From NCBI GenBank assembly GCA_016872795.1, contig VGYZ01000026.1, positions 1 through 49,040 of the forward strand: a DNA stretch of 49,040 nt, written 5' to 3'. This DNA comes from Planctomycetota bacterium. Lineage in GTDB: Bacteria > Planctomycetota > UBA1135 > GCA-002686595. A program made the translations under genes and the position numbers. Shown piece after piece: positions 41,072 to 49,040 of the stretch; within the stretch, counting starts at the first letter, position 1; every line of letters begins with the position of its first letter. The notes below the pieces were generated by a model that was not told where the DNA came from, did not search any database, and saw nothing but the letters and a program-made list of their open reading frames with translations.

Positions 41072-42964
41072 TCAGCGGGATTTCTCAGCAGGTGAAGGGC
41101 TCGCGGGCTCGGCGAGGCGGTAGAGGCGGTAGGCGCGACCGCCGACCTCGCGGGGAGGCTCGTAGACGAGCTCGAGCGCACCCACGCGACGGTACTCGGC
41201 CGGGATCTCGCTCATCAGGCCGAGGATCGCGCGTCCCCGCAGGTGCGGGAGTTCGGCGGGGAGGATGCCGCCGAGGTCCGTGGCGTTGCCGCCGAGGAAG
41301 GCGCGATTCACCAGCAGCCAACGGCAGCGATTCTGGCGCAGGTAGGCGGCGAGCTCGTCGGGACTGCCGTCGTAGAGCGCCGTGCAAAATGCGCGGATGC
41401 GCTCGCGACTGCGGCGCGTTTCGTACTTGGGCTGGTTCAGGATCGGGCGGCCCGTGAAGGCGAGCACGGCCGCCGAGGTCGAGTAGTCCGCAGCGACCGC
41501 TTCGCCCGCTGGCACATTCGCCTCGACGAAGCGCAGCACATGCGCGTTCTCCGCGGCGCTCGGCGGCAGCTGGTACCACGCGATCGGGTAGTTCGAGGGC
41601 AAGTAGACCTGATGCGCGCCGTGGGCGAGCACGGCTACGCCGCCGAGCAGCGCCGCGACGCGCGCCGAGCGAAGCTGGGCGAGCACGCTGGCGGCGAGGA
41701 TCGCCGAGGCGAGGCCGAAGAGTGGCGCGGTGCGCTCGACGAACCAGCTCGCGCACGCGCATCCGAGCGCGAACAGCACGGACACGGCGAGACTCGAGCG
41801 ACCCGCACCGTTGCGCCATGTCGACCACGCCAACGCGAGGGCGCCGCCGAGCGCGAGGAAGCCCGCGAACGCGCCTTGCAGGAGCGTGTCGAGCTCCGCT
41901 GTCCGGAACGGTCCCTGCCACAAAAGCCGCACATCGAAGTCGAGTGCGCGCGGATCGGCGGGTGGCGTGCCCGCGTGCGCGAGCTTCGCGAGCAGCAGCC
42001 GGAACACATGGCTGTAGTCGTCGACACCGCCGCCGAGCGCGTGTGCCGCGATCTTTGAAGCCGCGACGAATAGCGCCAGCGCGCCGAGCGCGTGCAGTGC
42101 GACCCGCATGCGACCGCGGCGCGGGTCGCGCGCGATCCAGCCGGCCCACACGAGCGCCCACGCTGTCAGCATCGGCAACGACAGCGCGAACTGCTTCGCA
42201 CGCAGCACCGGAACGAGGAGCGACACGACGCTCGCAACGAGCGGCACGAGCCACGCGCGCCGCGCCGTGAACGGGTTCTCGCCGCTGCGCAGGAACCACG
42301 CGAACAGCGCGCTGCTCTCGATCAGCAGCACGAACAGCGAGGCGTGCCAGAACGCTGCCGCCGCGACGAGCGCGAGCGCCGCGAGCACGAAATCGAGCGT
42401 CGCGCGCGTGCGCGCCGCGCGCAGCGCGAGCCACAGGTGCGCCGCGATCCATGGGAACGCGAAGTCCTCGCGGATCAGCACGAAACCGAGCGTGCGGAAG
42501 TCGCCGAGCATCGTCGCCCACAAAAGCGCCGCGGCTGCGGCCCACTCGACGCGCCGCGACAGCTCCCACGCGGCGCCGAACACGCCGATCACGACCAGCG
42601 ACGCCCACAGGCCCATGACCCACACAGCAAAGCGATGCAGCGGCAGCGGTCGTCCGAGCGCGTTCCAGCTCCACGCGACGACGAATTCCTGCCCCAGCGT
42701 CTCGATCGCGGCGAGGTCGGTCGTCTCCGGCCACTCGACGCGCGGATCGGCGCGTAGATCGGCGGGCGCGAGCCCATCGGCGTCCGCGATGCGCTCGGTG
42801 ATGTAGTACAGGAACGCTGGATCGGTGCGCAGCAGCGCCGGGGCGCCGCCGGCGCGGAAGCCGGGATCGCGCAGCGCGAAGTGGATGCGCACGAAGCTCG
42901 ACCACGCGAAAGCGAGCAGCAGAGCGAGGGCTCCGACGATCCACAGGTGCCGCGGCGCGCTCAC
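41072..42964 (-). CDS. GT-C-like membrane glycosyltransferase, distant STT3/AglB resemblance
   Basis: Multi-TM protein of 630 residues. The GTG start at 42964 overlaps the stop of the upstream gene (GTGA) and begins just before the first membrane helix (RHLWIVGALALLLAFAW); the longer open frame upstream would overlap that gene heavily. The first outer loop has RTDPAFLYYITERIADADGL, as in STT3-type oligosaccharyltransferases; about 10-12 hydrophobic helices follow; the soluble C-terminus includes AVAADYSTSAAVLAFTGRPI and AYLRQNRCRWLLVNRAFL, spatially like the STT3 WWDYG region but with AADYS in its place. Polyprenyl-linked sugar or glycan transfer to a surface substrate is inferred; true oligosaccharyltransferase activity is doubtful without WWDYG. 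Confidence 0.75.
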   Translation of the reverse strand: MSAPRHLWIVGALALLLAFAWSSFVRIHFALRDPGFRAGGAPALLRTDPAFLYYITERIADADGLAPADLRADPRVEWPETTDLAAIETLGQEFVVAWSWNALGRPLPLHRFAVWVMGLWASLVVIGVFGAAWELSRRVEWAAAAALLWATMLGDFRTLGFVLIREDFAFPWIAAHLWLALRAARTRATLDFVLAALALVAAAAFWHASLFVLLIESSALFAWFLRSGENPFTARRAWLVPLVASVVSLLVPVLRAKQFALSLPMLTAWALVWAGWIARDPRRGRMRVALHALGALALFVAASKIAAHALGGGVDDYSHVFRLLLAKLAHAGTPPADPRALDFDVRLLWQGPFRTAELDTLLQGAFAGFLALGGALALAWSTWRNGAGRSSLAVSVLFALGCACASWFVERTAPLFGLASAILAASVLAQLRSARVAALLGGVAVLAHGAHQVYLPSNYPIAWYQLPPSAAENAHVLRFVEANVPAGEAVAADYSTSAAVLAFTGRPILNQPKYETRRSRERIRAFCTALYDGSPDELAAYLRQNRCRWLLVNRAFLGGNATDLGGILPAELPHLRGRAILGLMSEIPAEYRRVGALELVYEPPREVGGRAYRLYRLAEPASPSPAEKSR

Positions 42965-44706
42965 TTGCGCGGTTCCAGCAGCGCGACCGCGTGCCGCGTC
43001 CCCGGCTCGAACGGCCGCCCCTTCGGATCGAGACTCCACAGCTTCACAGGACGATAGCGCTCGCGCACCCACGCGTAGAGACGGGTCCCGTAGTCCACGC
43101 CGAAGAACGGTACGCCGTACTCGCTGGTCTCGCGATGCACGAGCACGACGGCGTCCGGCGGCGAGGCCTTCAGCGCGTCGAGCATCGCCTCCTCGCCGAA
43201 CATCGCGACTTCCGGCGGCATGTAGTTGAAATACGCCGTCGGAGCGCGGCGCCGCGCACCGTAGTTGACCAACGCGCCCTCGGGCAGGACGAGCAGCGAA
43301 CCGCTCTTTGGGCAGCGCTCGGCGGCGAGATCGATCGCCTCCTGCAGGAAGGTCGCGCGCGGGCTGGCGAGCATCCGATCGCCGTCGCGCAGCAGCTCGA
43401 CCGTGCTATTGCGCCGCGCCACCGCCATGGGGAAGAGGTGGCCGAGGACGAGCGCCGCGACGAGCGGCAAAGTAGCGGCGCGCAGCGCTTTTCGAGCCTG
43501 TGGGAAGCGGCTGGGGAGCCAGCCGACGAGCGCGACGACGAGCGCGACGAGCCCCGGCGCCGCGAGCGCGAAGCCGTAGAACTCGACGCGCGCGTTGAGG
43601 GCCATGCGCAGGAGCAGCAGCAGCGAGAAGCCGCTCCAGACCGTGCGCAGCGCGGACTCTGGCGAGCTCGCGCGCGAGCGCCATGTCGCGCCGAGGGCGC
43701 CGAGCGCGAAGAACGAGAGGGGATAGAGCGCGTCATTCCAACTCAGTGCGGCGAACAGCGCCACGACGATCGCGAGCGAGACGCCAGCCGCGAGCACGGC
43801 GCCCCCGCGCAGCGCCAGCCAGCTCACGAGCGCGACGAGCGCGCAGCCGCCGAGGCTCCACAGCGCGATGCGACCGAGATGAAAGCCGAGGGGCTCGAGG
43901 CCCATCGAGTAGCGGTAGAGCGGGAAGTCCGATGTGCGCGCGTCGAACGCATGGGTCCACGCGCCGAGCACGCCCTCGAGTGCGCCGCGCGCGGGAAGCT
44001 CGGTGCACAGCAGTCCCCACGCGAGCGCGACGGGCGCGAGCGCCGCGACGAGCGCACAGGCGGAGTGCTCGAGGCGTTCGCGCGTGCTGGTCCGCGACGA
44101 AGCGAGCCCCAACAGCAACGCGCCGCCGACCGCGATGGTGAACTCGAGCTTGGTGAGGAACACGAGCCCGTAGCACAGGCCGAGCAGTCCGGCTCGCGCG
44201 CGCGAAGGCGCTTGGATCCAGCGCACGAGCAGCGCGAGCGTCGCGAGCGAGAGCAGGAAGCCCAGCGGCATCTCCTGCGAGTACGGCCAGATGAAGTTGT
44301 AGTTGCCGCCGCCCTTGTGCAGGCCGAACGCGCACAGGATCGTGAATGCGACGCACGCGCATGTTGCGGCGAAGGCGTCCGACATGCGGCGCGCGAGGCG
44401 CCACAGGAGCGTGAGCGTCGCGCCGAGCAGCAGGAAATTCAGCGCCGCGATCGTCGTCAGGTTCGCGCCGCAGGCGCTCATCGCGGCGCCGTGCAGGTAG
44501 GGAGCGAGCGGGCCCGTGAAGTAGGCGAGGTCGCGGTAGAGAACATCGCCCTGCGAGATGCGCCACGCGACATAGGCCTCGCCGCCGAAGTCCACGATCG
44601 GATCGGCCCACCGACGCCATGTCCACGCCGCCATGGCAAGCGCAACGAGCACGACCACGAGCGGCCCGATCCAAACGCGTTCTGACGCACAGGAGCCAGA
44701 CTTCAT
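42961..44706 (-). CDS. GT39-like membrane glycosyltransferase
   Basis: 581 residues from ATG 44706, which opens directly before the first helix (WIGPLVVVLVALAMAAWTW). The first external loop has IVDFGGEAYVAWRISQGDVL, YRDLAYFTGPLAPYLHG, the Asp/Tyr-rich pattern of GT39/ArnT-like proteins. About 11-13 hydrophobic helices follow, then a soluble C-terminal part (GALVNYGARRRAPTAYFNYM, GVDYGTRLYAWVRERYRPVK). It would use polyprenyl-phosphate sugars in the inner membrane. Coupled by GTGA overlap to the next GT-C protein, suggesting they act in one surface-glycan pathway. The acceptor is unknown. Confidence 0.78.
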   Translation of the reverse strand: MKSGSCASERVWIGPLVVVLVALAMAAWTWRRWADPIVDFGGEAYVAWRISQGDVLYRDLAYFTGPLAPYLHGAAMSACGANLTTIAALNFLLLGATLTLLWRLARRMSDAFAATCACVAFTILCAFGLHKGGGNYNFIWPYSQEMPLGFLLSLATLALLVRWIQAPSRARAGLLGLCYGLVFLTKLEFTIAVGGALLLGLASSRTSTRERLEHSACALVAALAPVALAWGLLCTELPARGALEGVLGAWTHAFDARTSDFPLYRYSMGLEPLGFHLGRIALWSLGGCALVALVSWLALRGGAVLAAGVSLAIVVALFAALSWNDALYPLSFFALGALGATWRSRASSPESALRTVWSGFSLLLLLRMALNARVEFYGFALAAPGLVALVVALVGWLPSRFPQARKALRAATLPLVAALVLGHLFPMAVARRNSTVELLRDGDRMLASPRATFLQEAIDLAAERCPKSGSLLVLPEGALVNYGARRRAPTAYFNYMPPEVAMFGEEAMLDALKASPPDAVVLVHRETSEYGVPFFGVDYGTRLYAWVRERYRPVKLWSLDPKGRPFEPGTRHAVALLEPRK

Positions 44707-44886
44707 CGAGACCCGAGAGCGTAGCTTCGGCGGACCCCACGCGCGCGGCTCAGACGGCGTGCTCGAAGCGCTCGTGCCATGGCACCGCGCGGCCCGCGCG
44801 ACGATCCCGTGCGCTTGGCGCATCGGGCGCGGGGCACGAGGCGTTCACATTGCACGGATCGGACGCACAGCGCAGGATGCGAACCC

Positions 44887-45591
44887 ATGAAGCTGCCGCT
44901 CCAACTCCTGTCCGTCGCGCTGCTCGCCCTCGCAGCCTGCAAGTCGTCGCCTCCGCCCGCTCCGCTCGAGAGCGTCAAGCCGGGCATCAACAAGGACTTC
45001 CTCGATCCGGCCCTCGATCCGCAGAAGTTCGTCGAGCGCTTCGAGACGGAGAGCCGCGAGGTCTTCACCGAGCGCGCGGCCATCGCCGCGCTGGTGGGGC
45101 TGAAGCCCAATCAGCGCGTGGCGGACATCGGTGCAGGCACGGGACTGTTCACGCTGCCCTTCGCGCAAGCCGTCGGAGAGCGGGGCCGCGTCTACGCGGT
45201 CGACATCGCGCCCGCCTTCGTCGAGCGCATCGAAGCGCTCGCGGCCGAGCACGGCTTGCGCAACATCGAGGGCGTCGTGTGCGCGCAAGACGACGCGCGC
45301 CTGCCGAAGGGCTCGATCGATGTCGCGTTCGTGTGCGACACCTACCACCACTTCGAGTACCCCGCTCCGACGCTCGCGTCGATCCACCGCGCCCTGCGCA
45401 AGAGAGGCGAGCTCGTGGTGATCGACTTCCACCGCATCGAAGGCGTCTCGCGCGAGTGGTGCATGAGCCATGTGCGCGCCGGGCAAGATGTGTTCGTGGC
45501 CGAGATCACGGCCGCGGGCTTCGAGCAGGTTGCGCAGGAACAGCTACCGGGCCTGAAGGAGAACTACATCGTGCGCTTCCGCAAGCGCTGA
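44887..45591 (+). CDS. class I SAM-dependent methyltransferase with lipoprotein signal
   Basis: 234 residues. The N-terminus is a lipoprotein signal ending ALLALAAC (Cys18), followed by a Pro-rich linker. From about residue 60 there is a Rossmann methyltransferase: motif I VADIGAGTGLF (78-88), acidic YAVDIAPAFV, motif around DARLPKGSIDVAFVCDTYHH, and motif post-III LRKRGELVVIDFHRI. It is unusual for a SAM enzyme to be exported, since SAM is cytoplasmic; similar exported methyltransferases occur in Planctomycetota and some proteobacteria. Divergent from the glycosyltransferase pair, convergent with the DUF2325 gene nine bases away. Confidence 0.85.
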   Translation: MKLPLQLLSVALLALAACKSSPPPAPLESVKPGINKDFLDPALDPQKFVERFETESREVFTERAAIAALVGLKPNQRVADIGAGTGLFTLPFAQAVGERGRVYAVDIAPAFVERIEALAAEHGLRNIEGVVCAQDDARLPKGSIDVAFVCDTYHHFEYPAPTLASIHRALRKRGELVVIDFHRIEGVSREWCMSHVRAGQDVFVAEITAAGFEQVAQEQLPGLKENYIVRFRKR

Positions 45592-45600
45592 GCGCGGCAC

Positions 45601-46227
45601 TCACTCGCCGCCGAGCCGCTTGCTCGCCTGTTCGACGATCGCGCGTGCGATCTGCGCGACATTGTAGCCCGCTTCGATGCGCACGAGCGGCTTGGAGTGT
45701 TTCTCGCACAACTCGCGTGCCTTGCCGAAGGCGTGGCGACTCCAGCGGATCAAGAGCACGACCGCGACGACATCCGGGCGCGCGATCAGCGGCTCGAACG
45801 CCTCGACATCGGGTGCGTCCTCCTTGGTCGCCGGCCACACGGCTTCGGAGAGCTCGAGCGTGTCCTGAAGCTTGCGCTGGTGCTCGTAGCGGCTATCCCC
45901 GCCGAGTACGAGCAGCGCACGCCCGCGCACGAGCGCCGCGGCGCGCTCTTCCATCGACGGCTCCGCGCGAGCCGTCGACGCGGGCCGTAGCGTGGCGTCG
46001 CCGAGCTCTTTCACGAGCCGACCGTAGTCGCTCGGCAACCGCCGTGAGCGCAGCGCGCTCGCGTCGACCTTGAGCAGCCGCGCGACTTCGCGCGTGCCCG
46101 CGTCGGGAGTTTGCGGCAGGAGTGCCTCGAGCGCCGCGACGATCTTGTCCCAGTCGTCCTCGCCCGCGCTGCCGGCGATGGCGCGGTCGAGGTGGAACTT
46201 GAGGCGATTGAGGAGCTTGCGGTCCAT
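45601..46227 (-). CDS. DUF2325-domain protein
   Basis: 208 residues from ATG 46227 (MDRKLLNRLKFHLDRAIAGS); the frame is open much further upstream but loses protein character there and overlaps the divergent gene at 46422. The N-terminal ~90 residues are helical. The C-terminal ~105 residues match DUF2325: ALLVLGGDSRYEHQRKLQDT, a middle VAVVLLIRWSRHAFGKAREL, then CEKHSKPLVRIEAGYNVAQI. The Rossmann-like part may bind a nucleotide or DNA-associated ligand; its role is unknown. Confidence 0.75.
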   Translation of the reverse strand: MDRKLLNRLKFHLDRAIAGSAGEDDWDKIVAALEALLPQTPDAGTREVARLLKVDASALRSRRLPSDYGRLVKELGDATLRPASTARAEPSMEERAAALVRGRALLVLGGDSRYEHQRKLQDTLELSEAVWPATKEDAPDVEAFEPLIARPDVVAVVLLIRWSRHAFGKARELCEKHSKPLVRIEAGYNVAQIARAIVEQASKRLGGE

Positions 46228-46421
46228 GGGCGAGGCAGCGCGAGCGTATCCGGTGACGAAGCGCGCCGCATCGGTCTGGAGGTCGCCTTGGCCCGCTGTG
46301 CGCCTCGTCGCGCCGCTGTGGCGGTTGGCGTCGCGCAGCCCGCGCTCGCGCGTCGGGCTCGGCGGATCGAGGAAACGCGCAAGTTCCTCGTGCGGCGGTG
46401 CTCGCCTACACTTGCCACGCC

Positions 46422-47996
46422 ATGAGTCTGGGTCGCTGGTTGGCACTGCTCGCGCTGGCTGGAATGGCCTTCGCGCTCGTGCGTGGATGCGGGCGCAAGG
46501 ACGAGCACTCCGCGGCGCAGCGCACGCCCGAGCCTGACGAACGCGCGCAGCTGGCGCGGGACTCAGCGCGCGAGCCGGTGGAGTCCCCGGCCGCCGAGAC
46601 GCCGCCGACCATCGAACGAACGCTGCTCGCGGTCGAGCTCGAGAGCTGGCCCGAGCGCGCCGCCGTGCTCGACGCGCGCGTCGAACTCGTGCGTGGAGCG
46701 CAACGACAGCTCGCGCAGGCCGTTTCGCAGGCTCCAGGGCGCTACGAAGCTCGGGTGAGTGCCGGCGACGGGCTGGTGCGCATCCAGGCCGCTGGTTTCC
46801 GCGATGTCGAGCGCGCCGTTGCGGTGGGGCCGCAGGGATTCGAGCTGCGCGTGAGCATGCTGCGCGCGGACACGACGCTCCTGCGCGCGCGCTCGGCGGA
46901 CGGGGCCACGCTCGCGGAGCTCGCACGCGGCCTCGACGAGACTCCGTCGAGCTTCGTCGAGACCTACGCGAGCCTGTGGTGGTCGCGTGACGGCAGCGAG
47001 GAGCTGCGCGCGCTCGTTCCGCTGCGCCGCGACAAGCAGGGCGAGCCGCTGCTCGAGTTCGTGCGCTCCGAGATGGACGGCAACGCGAGCTCGGACCTCC
47101 TCGGCGTGTTGCGCCACGCCGATGCGCGCGGAGTTTGGCTCTCGCTGACCGTTGGACCGCGCAGTGGCGAGTGGAGCTTCGTCGCGGCGAGCGAGCGCGA
47201 GGTGTCGCTGCCGTTCGGGCTCGTGCGCGACGAGTTTCGCAAGCCGGATGTCGTGTGGCGCGTCGCGCGCGTGGTGCCGCAGGCGCAGGCGTGGCTCGAG
47301 GCGCTCGACTCGCGCCGCGAAGGCCGCGAGCCTCGACCGGTCCCGCCTTCCGGTGTCGTGCGCTTCGAGAGCGTGGACCCGGGCGAGTATCTCGCCTGCG
47401 TCGGCGTGAGCGGTGGTGGGGAAGTTCGGCGCCTCGCGCGCGTGCTTCTCGGCCGCGACCTCGATCTGGGCACGCTCGAGCTGCTCGCGTCCGCGACGCT
47501 CGAGGTCGTCGTGCTCGACGGGCAGGGCCGCAGGCTGCCGGCGCTCGTGCAGCTGGGCCCGTTCGAGCGCGAGTCGAAACGCCCGCAGGGCTACGCGGCG
47601 CGCGGCGTGCGCACACAAGCGGATGGCGTCGCACGCGTCGAGCTCAGCGGAGGAGATGTCGTGCTGCGCGCCCGCGTGCTCGATGGTGCGCACTCGCCGC
47701 TCGCGGGCCATGAGTCGGCGCCGTTCGTGCTCTTTGGCCCTCCCCTCGCGGCGCGGGTCGAGCTCTCCGTGCGCGAACCGGCGCGCGTCGGAGTGCGGGG
47801 TGCACGCGGGCGCCTCGCGCTCGTCGATGCGCAGGGCGTCGTCGTCGGCGGCACGGCCGAGCTCGGCTCCGAGTGGGGCGGCTACCTCCAGCCCGGGTGC
47901 TACCGGGCGCTCGACCTGTCGCTCTCGGGCGAGCTGCAGGGGGAGCGGGTCTTCGAAGTGGGGGCGGCGGACGAAATCGAGCTCGAACTGCGCTGA
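46422..47996 (+). CDS. membrane-anchored hypothetical with Ig-like domains
   Basis: 524 residues, not recognised as a named family. ATG 46422 is preferred over the in-frame start at 46398 because it begins the single N-terminal helix (GRWLALLALAGMAFALVRGC). An acidic, Glu/Arg-rich linker follows (about 30-65). The rest is beta-rich with several segments of carboxypeptidase-regulatory or prealbumin-like type: SGVVRFESVDPGEYLACVGV, SATLEVVVLDGQGRRLPALV and GVARVELSGGDVVLRARVLD. Planctomycetota carry many such exported carboxypeptidase-regulatory-like proteins. Probably anchored in the inner membrane with its bulk in the periplasm. Confidence 0.7.
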   Translation: MSLGRWLALLALAGMAFALVRGCGRKDEHSAAQRTPEPDERAQLARDSAREPVESPAAETPPTIERTLLAVELESWPERAAVLDARVELVRGAQRQLAQAVSQAPGRYEARVSAGDGLVRIQAAGFRDVERAVAVGPQGFELRVSMLRADTTLLRARSADGATLAELARGLDETPSSFVETYASLWWSRDGSEELRALVPLRRDKQGEPLLEFVRSEMDGNASSDLLGVLRHADARGVWLSLTVGPRSGEWSFVAASEREVSLPFGLVRDEFRKPDVVWRVARVVPQAQAWLEALDSRREGREPRPVPPSGVVRFESVDPGEYLACVGVSGGGEVRRLARVLLGRDLDLGTLELLASATLEVVVLDGQGRRLPALVQLGPFERESKRPQGYAARGVRTQADGVARVELSGGDVVLRARVLDGAHSPLAGHESAPFVLFGPPLAARVELSVREPARVGVRGARGRLALVDAQGVVVGGTAELGSEWGGYLQPGCYRALDLSLSGELQGERVFEVGAADEIELELR

Positions 47997-48147
47997 ATCC
48001 GTTGCCGGTGGGCCTCAGCGCTGGTGCTTAGCCCGCGCGGGCGGTGTCGGAACCGGAACCGGGGGCCCGCCCGAGGGTTGGGACTTGCGGATCCCGGGTC
48101 GCCGTGCCGATCCTCCGGCGACCGGCTCCCACGCACAAGGAAGACCC

Positions 48148-49040
48148 ATGCTGACCCATGCCCTGCTCGCCCTGCTCGTCTCGTTCCAAGGCCCCGGTGG
48201 CCCGCCCGCGGGCGGGGAGGCCGGTCCTGCACAGGGCGGTGGCGCCAAGGGCGGCGAGAAGCGTGCCGAGGCTCCGGCGCCGGGCGCGCCGATCGACGCC
48301 AAGACGATCCAAGACACGGTTGCGGCGCTCGAGGCGGCCTTCGGCAAGGACGGTTCGACGGCCAAGAAGACCGAGGCGATCACGGCGGCGGTGCCGGTGA
48401 TCGACGCGCGCGTGATCAGCGCGATGCAAAAGGGGCTCACGGACAAGGAGTCGAGCGTCGTCGTCGTGACGGTCGAATCGCTCGGCAAGATGAAGCACCC
48501 GAGCGCGCTCGACGCGCTCGTCGGCTTCTACAAGCGCGAGCACAAGAAGCTCGCCGAGGACCTGACGATCATGCCGGCGCTGCTCAAGGCGATCGGCCGC
48601 CACGGCAGCCCGACCACGATCGCGCTGCTCAAGGAAGACGCCTTCGACCAGAAGACCTACCTCGCCGGGCAGGCGCGCATCCTGTCGCTCGGCAACATCC
48701 GTACGAACGCGGCGCTCGAGGCGCTGATCGACCTCTCCAAGATGGTCGGCCCCAACCGCATGGACGGTCTGCGCAACGACATGCGCGTCTCGATCGCCCA
48801 ACTCACGGGCCTCGATCTCGGGCCGGATTCGATCGCGTGGACGCGCTGGTGGAACGACAACAAGAAGGGCTTTGAGGTCACCAAGGAGGCGCCGAAGCTC
48901 GACGCAGCCCTGCAGCGTCCGTGGGAGGCCTACTGGGGCGTCGGCGAGGGCGCCGGTCGCGGCGCGGGCCGTCGCGGCGGGACCGAGCCCGGCGGTGAAG
49001 GCGAGGGCGAAGGGGAAGGCCGCGGCGGCGGCACCGGCCG
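48148..49040 (+). CDS. exported HEAT-repeat-like protein (partial)
   Basis: Frame open from ATG 48148 (AAGGAAG just upstream) to the window edge, 297 codons; the C-terminus is missing. A short signal (LTHALLALLVSFQ) is followed by a Gly/Pro/Ala linker (about 15-50) and an alpha-helical region of repeats of about 35 residues: TIQDTVAALEAAFGKDGSTA, VTVESLGKMKHPSALDALVG, PALLKAIGRHGSPTTIALLK, ARILSLGNIRTNAALEALID. This is the HEAT/PBS-lyase-like repeat pattern common in planctomycete exported proteins. After a Trp-rich TRWWNDNKKGFEV segment the visible end becomes Gly/Glu/Arg-rich low complexity (about 275 onward). Role as a protein scaffold is inferred. Confidence 0.75.
   Translation, partial: MLTHALLALLVSFQGPGGPPAGGEAGPAQGGGAKGGEKRAEAPAPGAPIDAKTIQDTVAALEAAFGKDGSTAKKTEAITAAVPVIDARVISAMQKGLTDKESSVVVVTVESLGKMKHPSALDALVGFYKREHKKLAEDLTIMPALLKAIGRHGSPTTIALLKEDAFDQKTYLAGQARILSLGNIRTNAALEALIDLSKMVGPNRMDGLRNDMRVSIAQLTGLDLGPDSIAWTRWWNDNKKGFEVTKEAPKLDAALQRPWEAYWGVGEGAGRGAGRRGGTEPGGEGEGEGEGRGGGTG

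Noticed and set aside
48981-49040. Tandem DNA repeat at the right edge
   Set aside because: It is a Gly/Glu/Arg low-complexity tail of the coding frame, too short and irregular to call a repeat.

Overview
The window is GC-rich, densely coded DNA from a diderm, flagellated bacterium. The gene set fits a high-GC marine member of the Planctomycetota. It has short exported hypothetical proteins, a PD40-type propeller protein with a planctomycete-style C-terminal tail, a nucleoside-symporter-family MFS protein, an exported propeller/cytochrome fusion, and flagellar genes with both P- and L-ring components. The phylum is an inference from gene style; there is no rRNA here to prove it.

Left part (1-8.0 kb): a YbbA/YbbP-like ABC exporter pair on the minus strand, with the permease cut by the left edge; then an MFS nucleoside transporter and a TesA-like GDSL esterase lipoprotein on the plus strand. 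A seven-repeat propeller protein, a decayed secreted-protein remnant and a small exported hypothetical follow on the minus strand. Middle-left (8.2-19.2 kb): a DsbD-like transmembrane thiol-disulfide reductase, an HDOD protein, a DNA repair methyltransferase, feoAB under a Fur-box-like palindrome, rpiA, a fungal-type cytosine deaminase and a large YVTN-propeller/di-haem protein.

Flagellar block (19.5-33 kb): fliK-flgD-flgE, an HPF/RaiA-like gene, then flgF-flgG-flgA-flgH-flgI-flgJ-flgN-flgK-flgL. These encode the hook, rod, P and L rings, and hook-filament junction. fliK and flgF are each preceded by a textbook sigma-54 (-24/-12) promoter lying only about 14-16 nt before the start codon. A small unknown gene, a GNAT acetyltransferase and a large LOG-domain protein follow.

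Right part (36.3-49 kb): a frameshifted EamA transporter pseudogene; two small genes, one a DUF4236 protein; an amino-sugar group (nagB, AGE-family epimerase, NamZ/DUF1343); two overlapping GT-C-like membrane glycosyltransferases; a lipoprotein methyltransferase; a DUF2325 protein; an anchored hypothetical; and a HEAT-repeat-like exported protein cut by the right edge.

Two observations stand out. First, the DsbD-like gene has an in-frame TGA exactly where the first cysteine of its C-terminal thioredoxin CxxC motif belongs. It is followed after 22 nt by a perfect 10-bp hairpin whose 7-nt loop has G as second base. This is the signature of a bacterial SECIS element, so the gene probably encodes an 815-residue selenoprotein. 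Second, the tetranucleotide ACGT is strongly depleted across the window, with ATGT/ACAT in its place, except in the cytochrome gene at 16.3-19.2 kb. This suggests ACGT cytosine methylation with deamination, and recent acquisition of that one gene.
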